Shown: positions 33,850 through 43,578, numbered from the stretch's first letter. The stretch: 64,000 nt of DNA from Acidobacteriota bacterium (GCA_028877275.1 JAPPFP010000006.1:372001-436000), one strand, 5' to 3'. A program made the numbers and translations. Notes: generated from the letters alone by a model not told the origin.

Positions 33850-35262
33850 TTGGCGCTTACGGGAAGGGAAGCCGTTCGCCTGGAACCGCGCCGGCGGGGC
33901 CGGCCGCGCTGGGCGACGATCGCCGCGATCCTCGTCGCGGCCCTGGTGGCCGCCGGCGCGGTGCTGTGGATTCGCATCGGACCGGAGCCCGTTGTCACGA
34001 TCAGGTCCGACCTGCCTGGCATCGGTCCCAGGACTGTCGTGACGTCGGTGGCGGAGGCCGGCGGCCGGGGACTCGGTTCGATCCGGGTGGAGCTGATTCA
34101 GGACGGGGAATCGGTGCTTCTCGAAGAGAGGACGCACCGGCCGCCCGGACCGTTCTCGCTCGGAGGCGAGCCGGTCGCCGCGGCCACGCTCGAGGTTGAG
34201 GTTGGCAGGGAGTCGACGCCGGTTCTGGTCGAGGGCGAAGCCACCGTGCGGGTCACGGTGGAGCGTCCGGGGACCTTGCTGCGCCGGCCGAGGCCGAGGG
34301 TGGCCGAACTCACGCTGCCGGTCCGGCTCCGTCCGCCGGAACTGAGTTCCGTGCGGGTGACGGCGACGCCGACCCAGTCGGGCAGCGGCGTCCTGCGCTA
34401 TCTCGTCGGCGACAGCGCGGTAGAGAGTGGAGTCGAGGTCGGCCCCTACCGGTTCCCCGGGCATCCGCTTCCCGGCGGAGGGCGCCAGGAGCGTTTCGCG
34501 CTCTTCGGCGTGCCGTACGACAGCGCCGATCCCTCGCCTTTTCGGCTGGTCGCGCGCGATGAACTCGGCAACGAGGCGACCCTGCGGTTCCTCGGCGAGG
34601 TGGAACCGTCGCCACTCCGGTCCTCGACCATCCGGCTCAGCGATGGCTTCATGGCGCGCGTCGTGCCGGCGATCATGTCCCACACGCCGGAGCTCCAGGA
34701 CCGGGGCAGCCTGCTCGACAACTACCTCATGCTGAACGGGGAGCTGCGACGGATGAACGCCGAACGCATGGTCGAGATCGCGGCCGACTCGGCGCCGCGT
34801 CAGCTCTGGAACGGACCGTTCCGGCAGATGCGGAACACGCAGGTCATGGACCGGTTCGCGACCCGCAGGCAGTACCTGTACGAGGGCCGGGTCGTCGACA
34901 CGCAGGATCACCTCGGCTTCGACCTCGCGTCACGGGTTCAGGACGACGTCCCGGCTGCCAACTCGGGCATCGTCGTGCTGACGGAGTACTTCGGTATCTA
35001 CGGCAACACCGTGATCGTCGATCACGGCTTCGGCCTGCAAACCTTGTACTCGCACCTGTCCCGGATCGACGTGGAGGCGGGCCAGGAAGTCGAGGCCGGT
35101 CAGCGCCTGGGCCTCAGCGGCCAGACCGGGCTCGCGGGCGGCGATCACCTGCACTTCGCCGTGCTCCTGGGCGGCCTGCCGGTCAACCCCCTGGAGTGGT
35201 TCGACGCCAGGTGGATCCGGGACCATGTCGGGGCGGTTCTTCCGCTTCAGGGCAGCGGCTGA
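33850..35262 (+). CDS. M23-family peptidase (LytM-like), membrane anchored
   Basis: A 470-residue protein with one N-terminal transmembrane segment (about 22-42) and a periplasmic body. Residues about 45-330 form beta-rich repeats, and the C-terminal LytM domain has the zinc motifs HLGFD (HxxxD, about 357) and DHLHFAVLL (HxH, about 438). TVIVDHGFGLQTLYSHLSRIDVEAGQEVEAGQ is typical of active M23 proteins. It probably cuts or remodels peptidoglycan cross-links or controls an amidase. TTG start at 33850, 13 bases after the VOC gene. Confidence 0.88.
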   Translation: MALTGREAVRLEPRRRGRPRWATIAAILVAALVAAGAVLWIRIGPEPVVTIRSDLPGIGPRTVVTSVAEAGGRGLGSIRVELIQDGESVLLEERTHRPPGPFSLGGEPVAAATLEVEVGRESTPVLVEGEATVRVTVERPGTLLRRPRPRVAELTLPVRLRPPELSSVRVTATPTQSGSGVLRYLVGDSAVESGVEVGPYRFPGHPLPGGGRQERFALFGVPYDSADPSPFRLVARDELGNEATLRFLGEVEPSPLRSSTIRLSDGFMARVVPAIMSHTPELQDRGSLLDNYLMLNGELRRMNAERMVEIAADSAPRQLWNGPFRQMRNTQVMDRFATRRQYLYEGRVVDTQDHLGFDLASRVQDDVPAANSGIVVLTEYFGIYGNTVIVDHGFGLQTLYSHLSRIDVEAGQEVEAGQRLGLSGQTGLAGGDHLHFAVLLGGLPVNPLEWFDARWIRDHVGAVLPLQGSG

Positions 35263-35345
35263 GGCGGCCCAAAAGTGGTAGGGTGTTACAAGTTCCGAGG
35301 CGAGATCCAGCCAGCCCGGTGAGCGGCGTCCGAAGGGGAAGAGGG

Positions 35346-37796
35346 ATGAAGCAGAATCGCATTGCGGTCGCGGTGTTGCCGTTCGCGTTACTCGTGCCGG
35401 CCGTCGTAGCGCAGGACACGTCGGAGGCCGCCGGATTCTTCGAGGATGTCGCGCCGCTCGTCGACCGCTCCTGCATCCGTTGCCACGGAAACCGGACCGC
35501 AACGCCGCTCAGCATCACCCGCCTGAGTCACGATCTGACGGACGCGAGGACCTTCCGGACCTGGCAGCGCATCCATGATCGCGTCGCCAACGGCGAGATG
35601 CCGCCTCCCGAGGCGCCGAAGCCTGAGACGGAGTTGATCGAGGCGGCGCTGGCGTCGCTCAACGGAGCTCTGGTCGAGGCGAATCTGGCGGCCCGCGGAG
35701 GCCAGCGGGTACCGCTGCGGCGCCTGACCCGACTCGAGTACGCCTACACGATCCAGGATCTGCTCGGCATCGACGAGGCGGTGGCGATGGAGCTGAGCCA
35801 GTCGCTGCCGGCCGAGGCCGACTCCGGCGGTTTCGACACCGTGGCGGCGAACCAGAGCATGTCGCCCCTGCATGTCCGCAGCTATCTCGAGGTGGCGGAC
35901 CGGGCGCTCGACGAGGCGATCAAGATCGGGCCGCGGCCGTCCACGGGCCGGCGGGAGATCGCCTACGGCGATTCGCAGTACCTCACGTTCATGAGCAAGG
36001 CGGAGATCCTGGGCGGTGGGATCACCAAGATGCTGGACGATGCCGCGGTCATGTTCGTCGACGGCGGCTCGACGTATCTCATGCACAGCGAGACCGAGGA
36101 CTACCACGTGCCATACGCCGGCCGCTATCGCGCCACGATCGAGGGCTGGGCGTATCAGCCTCAAGGACCGCTGACGCTGACCGTCTACCGGGGGTCGAAG
36201 CATGGTGGCGCCGCCGCGTCGCTCGACGAACTAATCGCTTCCTACGATCTGGTCGGCACACAACCGCGGACGGTGCAGTTCGAGACCTTCCTCCGGCCGG
36301 GCGACCTCCTCGCCCCGTCGATCGCTGAGGCGGACCCTCCGCCGGGCGAGTACTTCGACTACTACCCCCCGGACAAGAACGTCGAGAACTACAGGGGCGA
36401 GGGGATCGCGCTCCGCTCGCTGACGATCGAGGGTCCGCTGTTCGAAGACTGGCCGCCGCCGAGCGCCCGGAAGCTGCTGGTCGGCCTGGACTTCGACGAT
36501 GCGGGCGACGTGGTCCTCACGAAAGCGCCGTACGAGCACGTGGTCGACCTCGTCGCCGCGTTCGGGCCGCGGGCTTTCCGGCGACCGCTCGCCGAGGATG
36601 AGCTCGAGGCCTACGCGAGCCTGGCTCAGCCACTGCTCGAGGACGGCCGGCCGTTCATTGAAGCGGTCCGGATTCCGCTCCGCGCCATCCTGAGCGCTCC
36701 GCCCTTCCTGTTCCAGGCCGGCGATCCCGGTCGACTGGACGATCACGCGCTGGCGTCCCGTCTGTCCTATTTCCTGTGGCGGAGCCTGCCCGACGACGAA
36801 CTCCTGGCGCGCGCCGTCGACGGCAGTCTGGCGGATCCGGCAACCTTCGCGGCTCAGGTCGATCGCCTGCTCGACGACCCCAGGTCGGAGCGGTTCGTCA
36901 ACGACTTCGCGGGCCAGGCCTTCCGGCTCTACGAGATGAAGGCGACGAACCCCGATTCCGGCCTCTATCCCGAGTACGACGATCGACTGGGCCAGGCGAT
37001 GGCCCGGGAGACGCAGTTGTTCCTGGCCGAGTTGATCGCCGGGGACCACAGCGTCGGCAGCCTGATCGACGCCGACTTCACGTTCGTCAACCGGCGGTTG
37101 GCCGAGCACTACGGCATCCAGGGGATCGAGGGACAGTTCATGCGCAAGGTGACGCTGCCGCAGGACAGCGTCCGCGGCGGTCTGATCACCCAGGCCAGCA
37201 TCCACAAGATCACGGCCAACGGCACGATCACGTCGCCGATTCCGCGCGGCAACTTCGTGCTGGCGAACCTGCTCGGCCAGCCGGCGCCGCCGCCGCCCGA
37301 GAGCGTCGAGGCGCTCGAACCGGACACACGGGGCGCCGTGACCATCCGGGAGCAGTTGGCGAAGCACCGGAACGAGCCCGTTTGCAACAGTTGCCACCGG
37401 GTGATCGACCCGCCGGGCTTCGCCCTCGAGTCCTTCGATGTGATCGGCGGCTTGCGCACCAACTACCGCGCGGCGGGCGGTGAAGGTACGACTCCGGACG
37501 GATTCGTCTATCCGATGCCGTACAAGCAGGGGCCCCCGGTCGACGCCAGCGGCGTGACGGCCGATGGGGAGCCCTTCGCCGGGATCGAGGAGTACAAGGC
37601 GTTGCTCAGCCGGGACGTGGAGCAGGTGGCTCGCCACATGGTGTCCCAGCTCCTCGTCTATTCGACCGGCGCCGAGATCGAGTTCGCGGACCGGGACGGC
37701 GTCGAGGAGGTCGTGGCGAAACTGGGTGAGGACGGTTTCCCCTTCAGAACGATGATTCACGAGGTCGCGAACAGCGACCTCTTCAGAACGAGGTAG
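35346..37796 (+). CDS. DUF1587/1592/1588/1585-type exported cytochrome-like protein
   Basis: An 816-residue secreted protein common in Planctomycetes, Verrucomicrobia and Acidobacteria. After a signal peptide (cleavage near VVAQD) comes a heme c site CIRCH (43-47) in a PSC-type domain with NGEMPPPEAPKP, then DUF1587 (RRLTRLEYAYTIQDLLG), a carbohydrate-binding-like middle region, DUF1592 (FGPRAFRRPLAEDEL ... LSYFLWRSLPDDELL), DUF1588 (RRLAEHYGIQGIEG ... VRGGLITQASI) and DUF1585 near the end, with a second CNSCH motif. Function is not established; polymer or alcohol oxidation has been proposed for relatives. The ATG at 35346 follows GAAGAGG. Partner DUF1552 gene is two bases downstream. Confidence 0.9.
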   Translation: MKQNRIAVAVLPFALLVPAVVAQDTSEAAGFFEDVAPLVDRSCIRCHGNRTATPLSITRLSHDLTDARTFRTWQRIHDRVANGEMPPPEAPKPETELIEAALASLNGALVEANLAARGGQRVPLRRLTRLEYAYTIQDLLGIDEAVAMELSQSLPAEADSGGFDTVAANQSMSPLHVRSYLEVADRALDEAIKIGPRPSTGRREIAYGDSQYLTFMSKAEILGGGITKMLDDAAVMFVDGGSTYLMHSETEDYHVPYAGRYRATIEGWAYQPQGPLTLTVYRGSKHGGAAASLDELIASYDLVGTQPRTVQFETFLRPGDLLAPSIAEADPPPGEYFDYYPPDKNVENYRGEGIALRSLTIEGPLFEDWPPPSARKLLVGLDFDDAGDVVLTKAPYEHVVDLVAAFGPRAFRRPLAEDELEAYASLAQPLLEDGRPFIEAVRIPLRAILSAPPFLFQAGDPGRLDDHALASRLSYFLWRSLPDDELLARAVDGSLADPATFAAQVDRLLDDPRSERFVNDFAGQAFRLYEMKATNPDSGLYPEYDDRLGQAMARETQLFLAELIAGDHSVGSLIDADFTFVNRRLAEHYGIQGIEGQFMRKVTLPQDSVRGGLITQASIHKITANGTITSPIPRGNFVLANLLGQPAPPPPESVEALEPDTRGAVTIREQLAKHRNEPVCNSCHRVIDPPGFALESFDVIGGLRTNYRAAGGEGTTPDGFVYPMPYKQGPPVDASGVTADGEPFAGIEEYKALLSRDVEQVARHMVSQLLVYSTGAEIEFADRDGVEEVVAKLGEDGFPFRTMIHEVANSDLFRTR

Positions 37797-37798
37797 CG

Positions 37799-39067
37799 AT
37801 GAACCTGAGACAGCCGCTGGACCGCCGCACGTTCCTTCGTGCTTCGGGCGTCGCCCTGGCGCTCCCGATGCTCGAGTCGATGAGCCCCGGGCTGGCCCAC
37901 GCCGCGGCCGCCGGGCCCAGACGGATGGTCAACATCTGCAACACGCTCGGCCTCTACAAGGAGGCCTGGTTCCCGAAGACCGCCGGGGCGGCCTGGGAGG
38001 CCACCGAGTACCTCTCGCTGCTCGAGAAGCACCGCGACAACTTCACGTTGTTCACCGGGTTCTCGCACGAGGAGCAGACCGGCCGGCAGCCGCACAACTC
38101 GGAGATCACCTTCCTGACGGCCGCCCGGCGACCCGGACTCGACGGTTTCCGCAACACCATCTCGATGGACCAGGTGGCCGCGAATCACCTCGGCTACACC
38201 ACCCGGTTCCCGTCGATCGTGCTGGGCACAGCGTCGCCGCAGAGCCAGTCCTACACCAGCAGCGGCGCCATGGTGCCGGCGGAGATCAGTCCGGCGAACC
38301 TGTTCCGCCAGCTGTTCCTTCAGGGCACCCCGGAGGAAGTCGAGCGGGAGAAGCAGAGCCTGAACGACGGCGGCAGCATCCTGGATCGGCTCAAGTCCCA
38401 GACTTCCGCGCTTCGCCGGCGGGTGAGCATGGCCGACCAGGTGAAGCTGGACTCCTACTTCAACGCGGTGCGTACGGCCGAGCTCGACCTGGCCGAGGTC
38501 AAGGCCTGGCAGCAGAAGCCGAAGCCGGTGGTGGACGCCGAACCGCCCGTCGACATTCCGTCGCGTAGCGACCTGATCGGTCGGGTCAAGCTCATGTTCC
38601 GGATGATCCCGTTGATCCTGGAGACGGACTCGTCGCGGGTCATCAGCCTGATGATCCAGGACCACGGCGTGGTGATCGATCTGCCGGGCGTCAACTTCGA
38701 CCAGCACAGTCTGTCCCATCACGGCCAGGATCCGGCCAAGATCACGCAGCTCAAGAAGATCGAGACAGAGATCGTCGAGAGCTTCGACGATCTGCTGGTC
38801 GACCTGAGCGAACGCAGCGATGCGCACGGTTCGCTGCTCGACCAGACGATGGTGCTGTTCGGCAGCAACCTGGGCAACGCGAACTCGCACGAACCGAAGG
38901 ACCTGCCGATTCTCCTCGCCGGCGGCGGTTTCAGCCACGGCCAGCACATCGTCCACGAAGGCGGGCACAACGCGCCGCTGTGCAACCTCTACGTGACGAT
39001 GCTGCAGTCGATGGGCGTCGAGACGGGCTCCTTCGGGCAGAGCACAAACACCCTGACCTGGGCCTAG
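37799..39067 (+). CDS. DUF1552 protein with a Tat signal
   Basis: A 422-residue exported protein. The N-terminus DRRTFLRASGVALALPML is a twin-arginine signal, implying folded export, possibly with a cofactor. The family, DUF1552, occurs next to DUF1592-type cytochromes, as here. Sequence blocks such as NICNTLGLYKEAWFP, LFTGFSHEEQTGR, and MVLFGSNLGNANSHEPKDLPILLAGGG resemble the alkaline-phosphatase/sulfatase-like DUF1501 relatives. Likely works with the upstream protein in the periplasm. Start two bases after the preceding stop. Confidence 0.9.
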   Translation: MNLRQPLDRRTFLRASGVALALPMLESMSPGLAHAAAAGPRRMVNICNTLGLYKEAWFPKTAGAAWEATEYLSLLEKHRDNFTLFTGFSHEEQTGRQPHNSEITFLTAARRPGLDGFRNTISMDQVAANHLGYTTRFPSIVLGTASPQSQSYTSSGAMVPAEISPANLFRQLFLQGTPEEVEREKQSLNDGGSILDRLKSQTSALRRRVSMADQVKLDSYFNAVRTAELDLAEVKAWQQKPKPVVDAEPPVDIPSRSDLIGRVKLMFRMIPLILETDSSRVISLMIQDHGVVIDLPGVNFDQHSLSHHGQDPAKITQLKKIETEIVESFDDLLVDLSERSDAHGSLLDQTMVLFGSNLGNANSHEPKDLPILLAGGGFSHGQHIVHEGGHNAPLCNLYVTMLQSMGVETGSFGQSTNTLTWA

Positions 39068-39096
39068 GCCGCACAGTCCAGCCGATCCTCGGTGGG

Positions 39097-39126
39097 GCAC
39101 GGTGCGGTAGACTTACCGCACCGTGC
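39097..39126. terminator. Perfect 13-bp palindromic hairpin between convergent genes
   Basis: GCACGGTGCGGTA, a GACT loop and its exact complement form a 13-bp stem between the convergent DUF1552 gene and the aminotransferase gene. A further TACCGCAC copy follows at about 39138. It probably ends transcription from both sides, although no U tract is present. Confidence 0.6.
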
Positions 39127-39187
39127 GGGTTATCTACCGCACGAACGTCGGGCACGTTGGTCTGCGAACCGGCGCCCTCGAGGACTC

Positions 39188-40486
39188 CTAACGAGCCGAT
39201 CGCGCCTGGCGCAGTCGATCGATCTCCGCCGTCTCCAGTCCGGCAAGATCGCCGGCACTGCCCTGTAGCTTCAGCACGGCCTCGACGATGTCGTCGACGT
39301 CGGTATCCGTGCCTAGCAGGAGTTGATGGGGCAGCCAGACGGACTCCCGGTAGGCGGCCCGCGCGGCGTTGGGGCAGTCCGGTCCGGGCGCGGCAGCGAG
39401 CGCTGCGCTCCAGGCCGGGTAGCGGGCGGGTTCCGGGCGAAGCAGTTCGCTCACCGGAAGTGCCTCGTAGAAACGGCCGTCGGCGGGCACGCCTTCGGCC
39501 TGGAGGGCCGCGACGAAGACGTCCCGGTCGATGCCGGCGAAGGCCTCGGTGTCGAAGCGGAAGACGAACTGGTAGATCGCCTGACTTGTCACCCGGTCGT
39601 CGATCCGGAGATTCGTCAATCCGTCGGTGTTCTCGATCGCGGCGCGCAAGCGTCCGGCGTTTCGCGCGCGGATCACGTGTTGATCGTCCAACCGCTCGAG
39701 TTGAACCTCCAGTAGCGCGGCCTGGAGATCGGTCATCCGGTAGTTGTGACCGATCACCGGCGCGGGCTCCGCGGCTTCCGGGCGCTGGCGACCGCAGTTG
39801 ACCAGGCTGTGGAGTCGGTCGAGAACCGTGTCGTCCGACGTCGTCACGATGCCGCCTTCGCCGGCGGTCATCAGCTTCGAGGTCTGGAAGCTGAAGGACC
39901 CGGCATCGCCCCAGGAGCCGACGCCGCGGCCGCGCCAGCGGGCGCCGTGGGCGTGCGCGCAATCCTCGAGCACGGTGAGTCCGTGCTTCTCGGCAAGCTC
40001 TCCGATCGCGTCGAGGTCGGCGATGGTCATCGCCAGATGCACCGGCACGATCGCCTGGGTGCGCTCCGTGACCAGGGCCGCCGCCGCCTCGATGTCGAGG
40101 CACCAGGTCTCCGGGTCGATGTCGGCGAACACCGGCACGCAACCCGCGAACAGAGCCGCCGAGGCGGTCGCCTCGAATGTGTAGGCCGGCACGATGACCT
40201 CCGCGCCCGGTTCCACGCCCATCGCCTGCAGCGCGACTTCGAGCGAGACCGTGCCGTTCGCGACGCAGAGCGCGTCCGTGCAGTCGTGCCGTTCGGCGAA
40301 GGCTCGGGCGAAGGACGCGGCGCGGGTGTTGGGCAGGGGAAACCCTCCCCAGTCGCCTTCACGCAGCGCGGCGACGACGGCCCGCTCTTCTTCCGGTCCG
40401 CGCGCCGGCCACTGCGGCCAGGAATCGGTGCGAACCGGCGTACCGCCCAACAGGGCGAGCCTGGAGTGGGAGGCGCGGCCGGACAC
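39188..40486 (-). CDS. DegT/DnrJ/EryC1-family aminotransferase
   Basis: A 432-residue PLP enzyme of the sugar aminotransferase family. LLGGTPVRTDSWPQWP is the standard N-terminus, CVANGTVSLEVALQAMGV the substrate loop, VLEDCAHAHGARWRG the PLP-binding stretch, and the Schiff-base Lys sits in SFSFQTSKLMTAGEGGIVTT. GHNYRMTDLQAALLEVQLERL follows as expected. GTG start at 40486, nine bases after the sugar kinase. Such enzymes transaminate keto-sugars or inosose intermediates; AHBA-synthase-like members also exist. The exact substrate is undetermined. Confidence 0.88.
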   Translation of the reverse strand: MSGRASHSRLALLGGTPVRTDSWPQWPARGPEEERAVVAALREGDWGGFPLPNTRAASFARAFAERHDCTDALCVANGTVSLEVALQAMGVEPGAEVIVPAYTFEATASAALFAGCVPVFADIDPETWCLDIEAAAALVTERTQAIVPVHLAMTIADLDAIGELAEKHGLTVLEDCAHAHGARWRGRGVGSWGDAGSFSFQTSKLMTAGEGGIVTTSDDTVLDRLHSLVNCGRQRPEAAEPAPVIGHNYRMTDLQAALLEVQLERLDDQHVIRARNAGRLRAAIENTDGLTNLRIDDRVTSQAIYQFVFRFDTEAFAGIDRDVFVAALQAEGVPADGRFYEALPVSELLRPEPARYPAWSAALAAAPGPDCPNAARAAYRESVWLPHQLLLGTDTDVDDIVEAVLKLQGSAGDLAGLETAEIDRLRQARSAR

Positions 40487-40495
40487 GCGGCGACG

Positions 40496-41419
40496 CTACC
40501 AGCGCGCGAAGGAAGTCTGGGTGCCGGGCCGGGTCACCGAGTCGCTGGCGTAACGGACGCCAAACGCGGCGGCCGCGCGGCTGTCGGCCGACGCAAGCAG
40601 TGCGGAGGCGAAGGCGCCGTTGAAGGCGTCTCCGGCGCCCGTCGTGTCGACGGCGTTGACGTCGGGTGCGGGAACCGAGGTCGGCGCCGATCCGGGTTCG
40701 GCCAGCAGGACGCCGGCGGGACCCAGGGTGAGAGCGACGCCGCCGTAGCCGAGAGCGAGCAACTCCGAAGCCGCGTCGGCGGCGCCGGCCGCGTCGATCC
40801 GCTCGCCTGCGCGGCCGAGCAGCACCGCGCACTCGACCTCGTTCGGCGTCACCCAGGCGATCTGCTCGGGTTCGAGGCCGGGATCGGTGTGTTCGTCGAT
40901 GGGCGCGGGGTTCCAGATCACCGGCACGCGGGAGTCGGAGGCGCGCTTGATCGCGTTTCGCACCCCGTCGGCCGGCGTTTCGTTCTGGATCAGCAGCAAT
41001 CCGGCTTCCTCCACGGGCACCGACGCGAGCGCATTCGCCGTTACACGCGAGTTCGCTCCGGGAGAGTTCATGATCCGGTTGTCTCCGGTGCCGGCCTCGA
41101 CCCAGACCGCGGACAGGCCGGTGTGGATGTCGGCGAGTACGAGCAGATGGCGGGTGTCCAGGCCGGCCTCCACGAACACGCGCCGCTGGGCGTCTCCGTT
41201 TCCGTCGTTGCCGACGGCGCCGGCAAAGTAGATGGTCGGCGTCTCGCCATCGAGCGCGCCGCGGCACCGCACGGCCGCCACCGCCTGATTGGCGCCCTTG
41301 CCGCCGCAGGATTCGAACAGCTCGGTACCGGTGACCGTCTCCCCCTGCCGGGGCAGACGGGGATGCCGGAAGATCAGGTCGTAGTTGACCGAACCGATGA
41401 CGAGCAGTGGTGCGGTCAA
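40496..41419 (-). CDS. Ribokinase / PfkB-family carbohydrate kinase
   Basis: A 307-residue sugar kinase. LLVIGSVNYDLIFRHPRLPRQGETVTG and SCGGKGANQAVAA are ribokinase N-terminal blocks, AGAVGNDGNGDAQRR follows, and VNAVDTTGAGDAFNGAF holds the catalytic Asp. A TTG at 41419 avoids overlap with the ABC permease gene (stop 41424); a GTG at 41455 would add 12 residues and is possible. Its place between a transporter and a DegT aminotransferase suggests a sugar-salvage or modification route, but the sugar is unknown. Confidence 0.87.
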   Translation of the reverse strand: MTAPLLVIGSVNYDLIFRHPRLPRQGETVTGTELFESCGGKGANQAVAAVRCRGALDGETPTIYFAGAVGNDGNGDAQRRVFVEAGLDTRHLLVLADIHTGLSAVWVEAGTGDNRIMNSPGANSRVTANALASVPVEEAGLLLIQNETPADGVRNAIKRASDSRVPVIWNPAPIDEHTDPGLEPEQIAWVTPNEVECAVLLGRAGERIDAAGAADAASELLALGYGGVALTLGPAGVLLAEPGSAPTSVPAPDVNAVDTTGAGDAFNGAFASALLASADSRAAAAFGVRYASDSVTRPGTQTSFARW

Positions 41420-41423
41420 GGGC

Positions 41424-42704
41424 TCAGCCGGTTTCCCAGCGCAGGTTCCTGGCACCGAGCGTGAAGGCCACGACCCCGATGGCTACCAGAACGGCGCAGG
41501 GCAGCAGCATCTCGCTCAGCGTGAAACCGCGCCAGATCGCGCCCTCGTAGGCCATCAATGTCCACTTCATCGGGCTGATGTTGCCGAGGGTCTGCATCCA
41601 CTCCGGCATCAGGAACAGGGGCACCATGCCGCCGCCGAGCATCGTGAAGGGGAGCGCGATGCCCCAGCCGACCCCGGCAGCTGCCTGTTCCGTCTTGCCG
41701 ATCACGCTCAGGACCATCATGATGCCGCAGAAGCAGATCGAACCGCAGAGAAGGGCCAGAGCGAGCAGCGGATAGGAAGTCGGCGTCACGTCGAACACGG
41801 TGATCCCGAGCGTGATCAGGGCTGAGCTCGTGAACAGGGTTGCCCCGAGGCAGGCCAACCCCTTGGCCGCCAGGAGTTGACGGGCCGTGATTGGCGCCAC
41901 CAGCAGCCGCATCAGCGTGCCGCGGCTCCGCTCGATGGCGATCGACATGCTGAAGGACACGGAGCCGCCGATCAGGGTCCAGAGCATGGCCTGCGCGAAC
42001 GACGTGGCGTAGGAGTTGGTCGGTCCGCGTCTCTGCGCCTGGACCTGGGTCTGTTCGATCTCGAGCGGAGGGCCGAATCCGCCGGTCGCGCCCGCGGTGA
42101 CCGAGCCCAGCCCGGCTTCGTCGATCAGGGCCGGTATGCGCGGGATCTGGTCGAGAACGGTCAGGAGGTCGTCGCGGGCGGTCGAGGGAGGGGTGACCTG
42201 CTCGATCAGGCGCCGGTTCTGCTCGTTGGTTGCGGACATGCGGGAGGGATCGCCCATGAATGCCTGCAGTTCGGCCCCGGCCGCTTCGAGCAGGACGCCC
42301 CGGACCATCCCGGCAGCGGCGAACTGTGTGGGGTCGACGCTCATCTCGACTTCGGGCGTCGCCACGAAGGGGTTGTCCAGGGCGGCTCCGAACCCGGGCC
42401 TCAAGGTGACCAGGACGGCGGTTTGACCCCGGCGCACCTGCTCCAGCGCCTGGTCGCCTGGAATCCGCTCGATGGCGAGTCCGCCGGCGGTCTCGAGCCG
42501 CTCGACGAAGCGTGCTGAACCCGCGGTCCTGTCCGCGTCGACCAGGACGATCGGAATGCTCGCCGGTCCGCGGCTCAGGCCGGCGAACATGGCGCCGAAA
42601 AAGATCGCCATCATCAATGGGAAGAAGATCGTGAAAAAGAAACCCAGCTTGTCCCGGAAGAGGATATGGATGTCCTTCGCGGCCATGGCGACGATCTTGT
42701 TCAC
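41424..42704 (-). CDS. ABC-2 type transporter permease
   Basis: A 426-residue permease of the ABC-2/YhhJ-NatB kind. One transmembrane helix near the N-terminus (LGFFFTIFFPLMMAIFFGAMFA) is followed by a large extracytoplasmic region of about 200 residues and then five helices, with MSIAIERSRGTLMRLLVAPITARQLLAAKG as the conserved cytoplasmic coupling segment. ATG start 19 bases after its ATPase. Likely an exporter or an Na/drug efflux type. It pairs with the ATPase at 42724-43578. Confidence 0.9.
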   Translation of the reverse strand: MNKIVAMAAKDIHILFRDKLGFFFTIFFPLMMAIFFGAMFAGLSRGPASIPIVLVDADRTAGSARFVERLETAGGLAIERIPGDQALEQVRRGQTAVLVTLRPGFGAALDNPFVATPEVEMSVDPTQFAAAGMVRGVLLEAAGAELQAFMGDPSRMSATNEQNRRLIEQVTPPSTARDDLLTVLDQIPRIPALIDEAGLGSVTAGATGGFGPPLEIEQTQVQAQRRGPTNSYATSFAQAMLWTLIGGSVSFSMSIAIERSRGTLMRLLVAPITARQLLAAKGLACLGATLFTSSALITLGITVFDVTPTSYPLLALALLCGSICFCGIMMVLSVIGKTEQAAAGVGWGIALPFTMLGGGMVPLFLMPEWMQTLGNISPMKWTLMAYEGAIWRGFTLSEMLLPCAVLVAIGVVAFTLGARNLRWETG

Positions 42705-42723
42705 GGTGTTCTCCTGAGCGGCT

Positions 42724-43578
42724 CTAGTCCCGCAGCGCCCTGCCGGTGAGATTGAGGAACACCGTTTCCAGGTCCGGCGGCAGGTACTGGAAGTGATCCA
42801 CCGCCTGCCGGGCCTGGAGTTCGGCGAGCGTTCCGAGCGGATCGGTCGTCTCGTGGCGTGACTCGCCGTCGCCGGTCCTGACGACCAGGTTCCCAGGGCC
42901 GCCGTGGGCCTCGATCAGAGCCGGCACCGTGTCGAGCGCCATCAGGCGGCCCCGGTCGAGGATCGCGACCCGGTCGCAGAGGCGCTGCGCCTCCTCCATG
43001 TAGTGGGTCGTGTAGACGACCTGCTTGCCTCCGTCGCGGAGCTGTTCGACGCGCTCGAAGATCGCGTTCCTCGATTGGGGGTCGACGCCGACGGTCGGCT
43101 CGTCGAGCAGCACGAGCTCCGGGTCGTGGATGATCGCGACCGCCAGGTTGAGTCGCCGCTGCATGCCGCCGGAGTACTTGGAGACCACCTTCTTCCCGAC
43201 GTCCGTCAGATCGGCGAAGTCGAGGCAGGCGGCCACCCGTTCTTCCAGGTCGGATCCCCGGAGACCGTGCAGGCGGCCGAAGAAGCGCAGATTGTCGGCG
43301 CCGCTGATCTGCTCATAGAGAGCGATGGACTGGGGCGCGAGGCCCAGCGACCTGCGGTTCTCCGCGTCGCGCGGGTCCCGGTCGAAGGCCTCGTCCGCGA
43401 AGCGGACCACGCCTTCGTCCGGTTCAAGCAGACCGACCGCCATGTTGATGGCCGTCGTCTTGCCGGCGCCGTTCGGCCCCAGCAGCCCGAACACTTCGCC
43501 GGCCTCCAGTTCGAACGAGAGGTCGTCAACCGCGCGCAGGTCGCCGAAGCACTTGCTGACATGGTCGAACACGAGCAT
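42724..43578 (-). CDS. ABC transporter ATP-binding protein
   Basis: A 284-residue ATPase for the ABC-2 permease next to it. Walker A is GLLGPNGAGKTT, the Q-loop region reads GLAPQSIALY, the signature is KYSGGMQRRLNLAVA, Walker B LVLLDEPTVGVDP and the H-loop VVYTTHYMEEAQRLCDR. The C-terminal 70 residues are the tail typical of DrrA/NatA-like exporter ATPases. ATG at 43578, 78 bases after the metallo-hydrolase gene upstream. Confidence 0.93.
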   Translation of the reverse strand: MLVFDHVSKCFGDLRAVDDLSFELEAGEVFGLLGPNGAGKTTAINMAVGLLEPDEGVVRFADEAFDRDPRDAENRRSLGLAPQSIALYEQISGADNLRFFGRLHGLRGSDLEERVAACLDFADLTDVGKKVVSKYSGGMQRRLNLAVAIIHDPELVLLDEPTVGVDPQSRNAIFERVEQLRDGGKQVVYTTHYMEEAQRLCDRVAILDRGRLMALDTVPALIEAHGGPGNLVVRTGDGESRHETTDPLGTLAELQARQAVDHFQYLPPDLETVFLNLTGRALRD

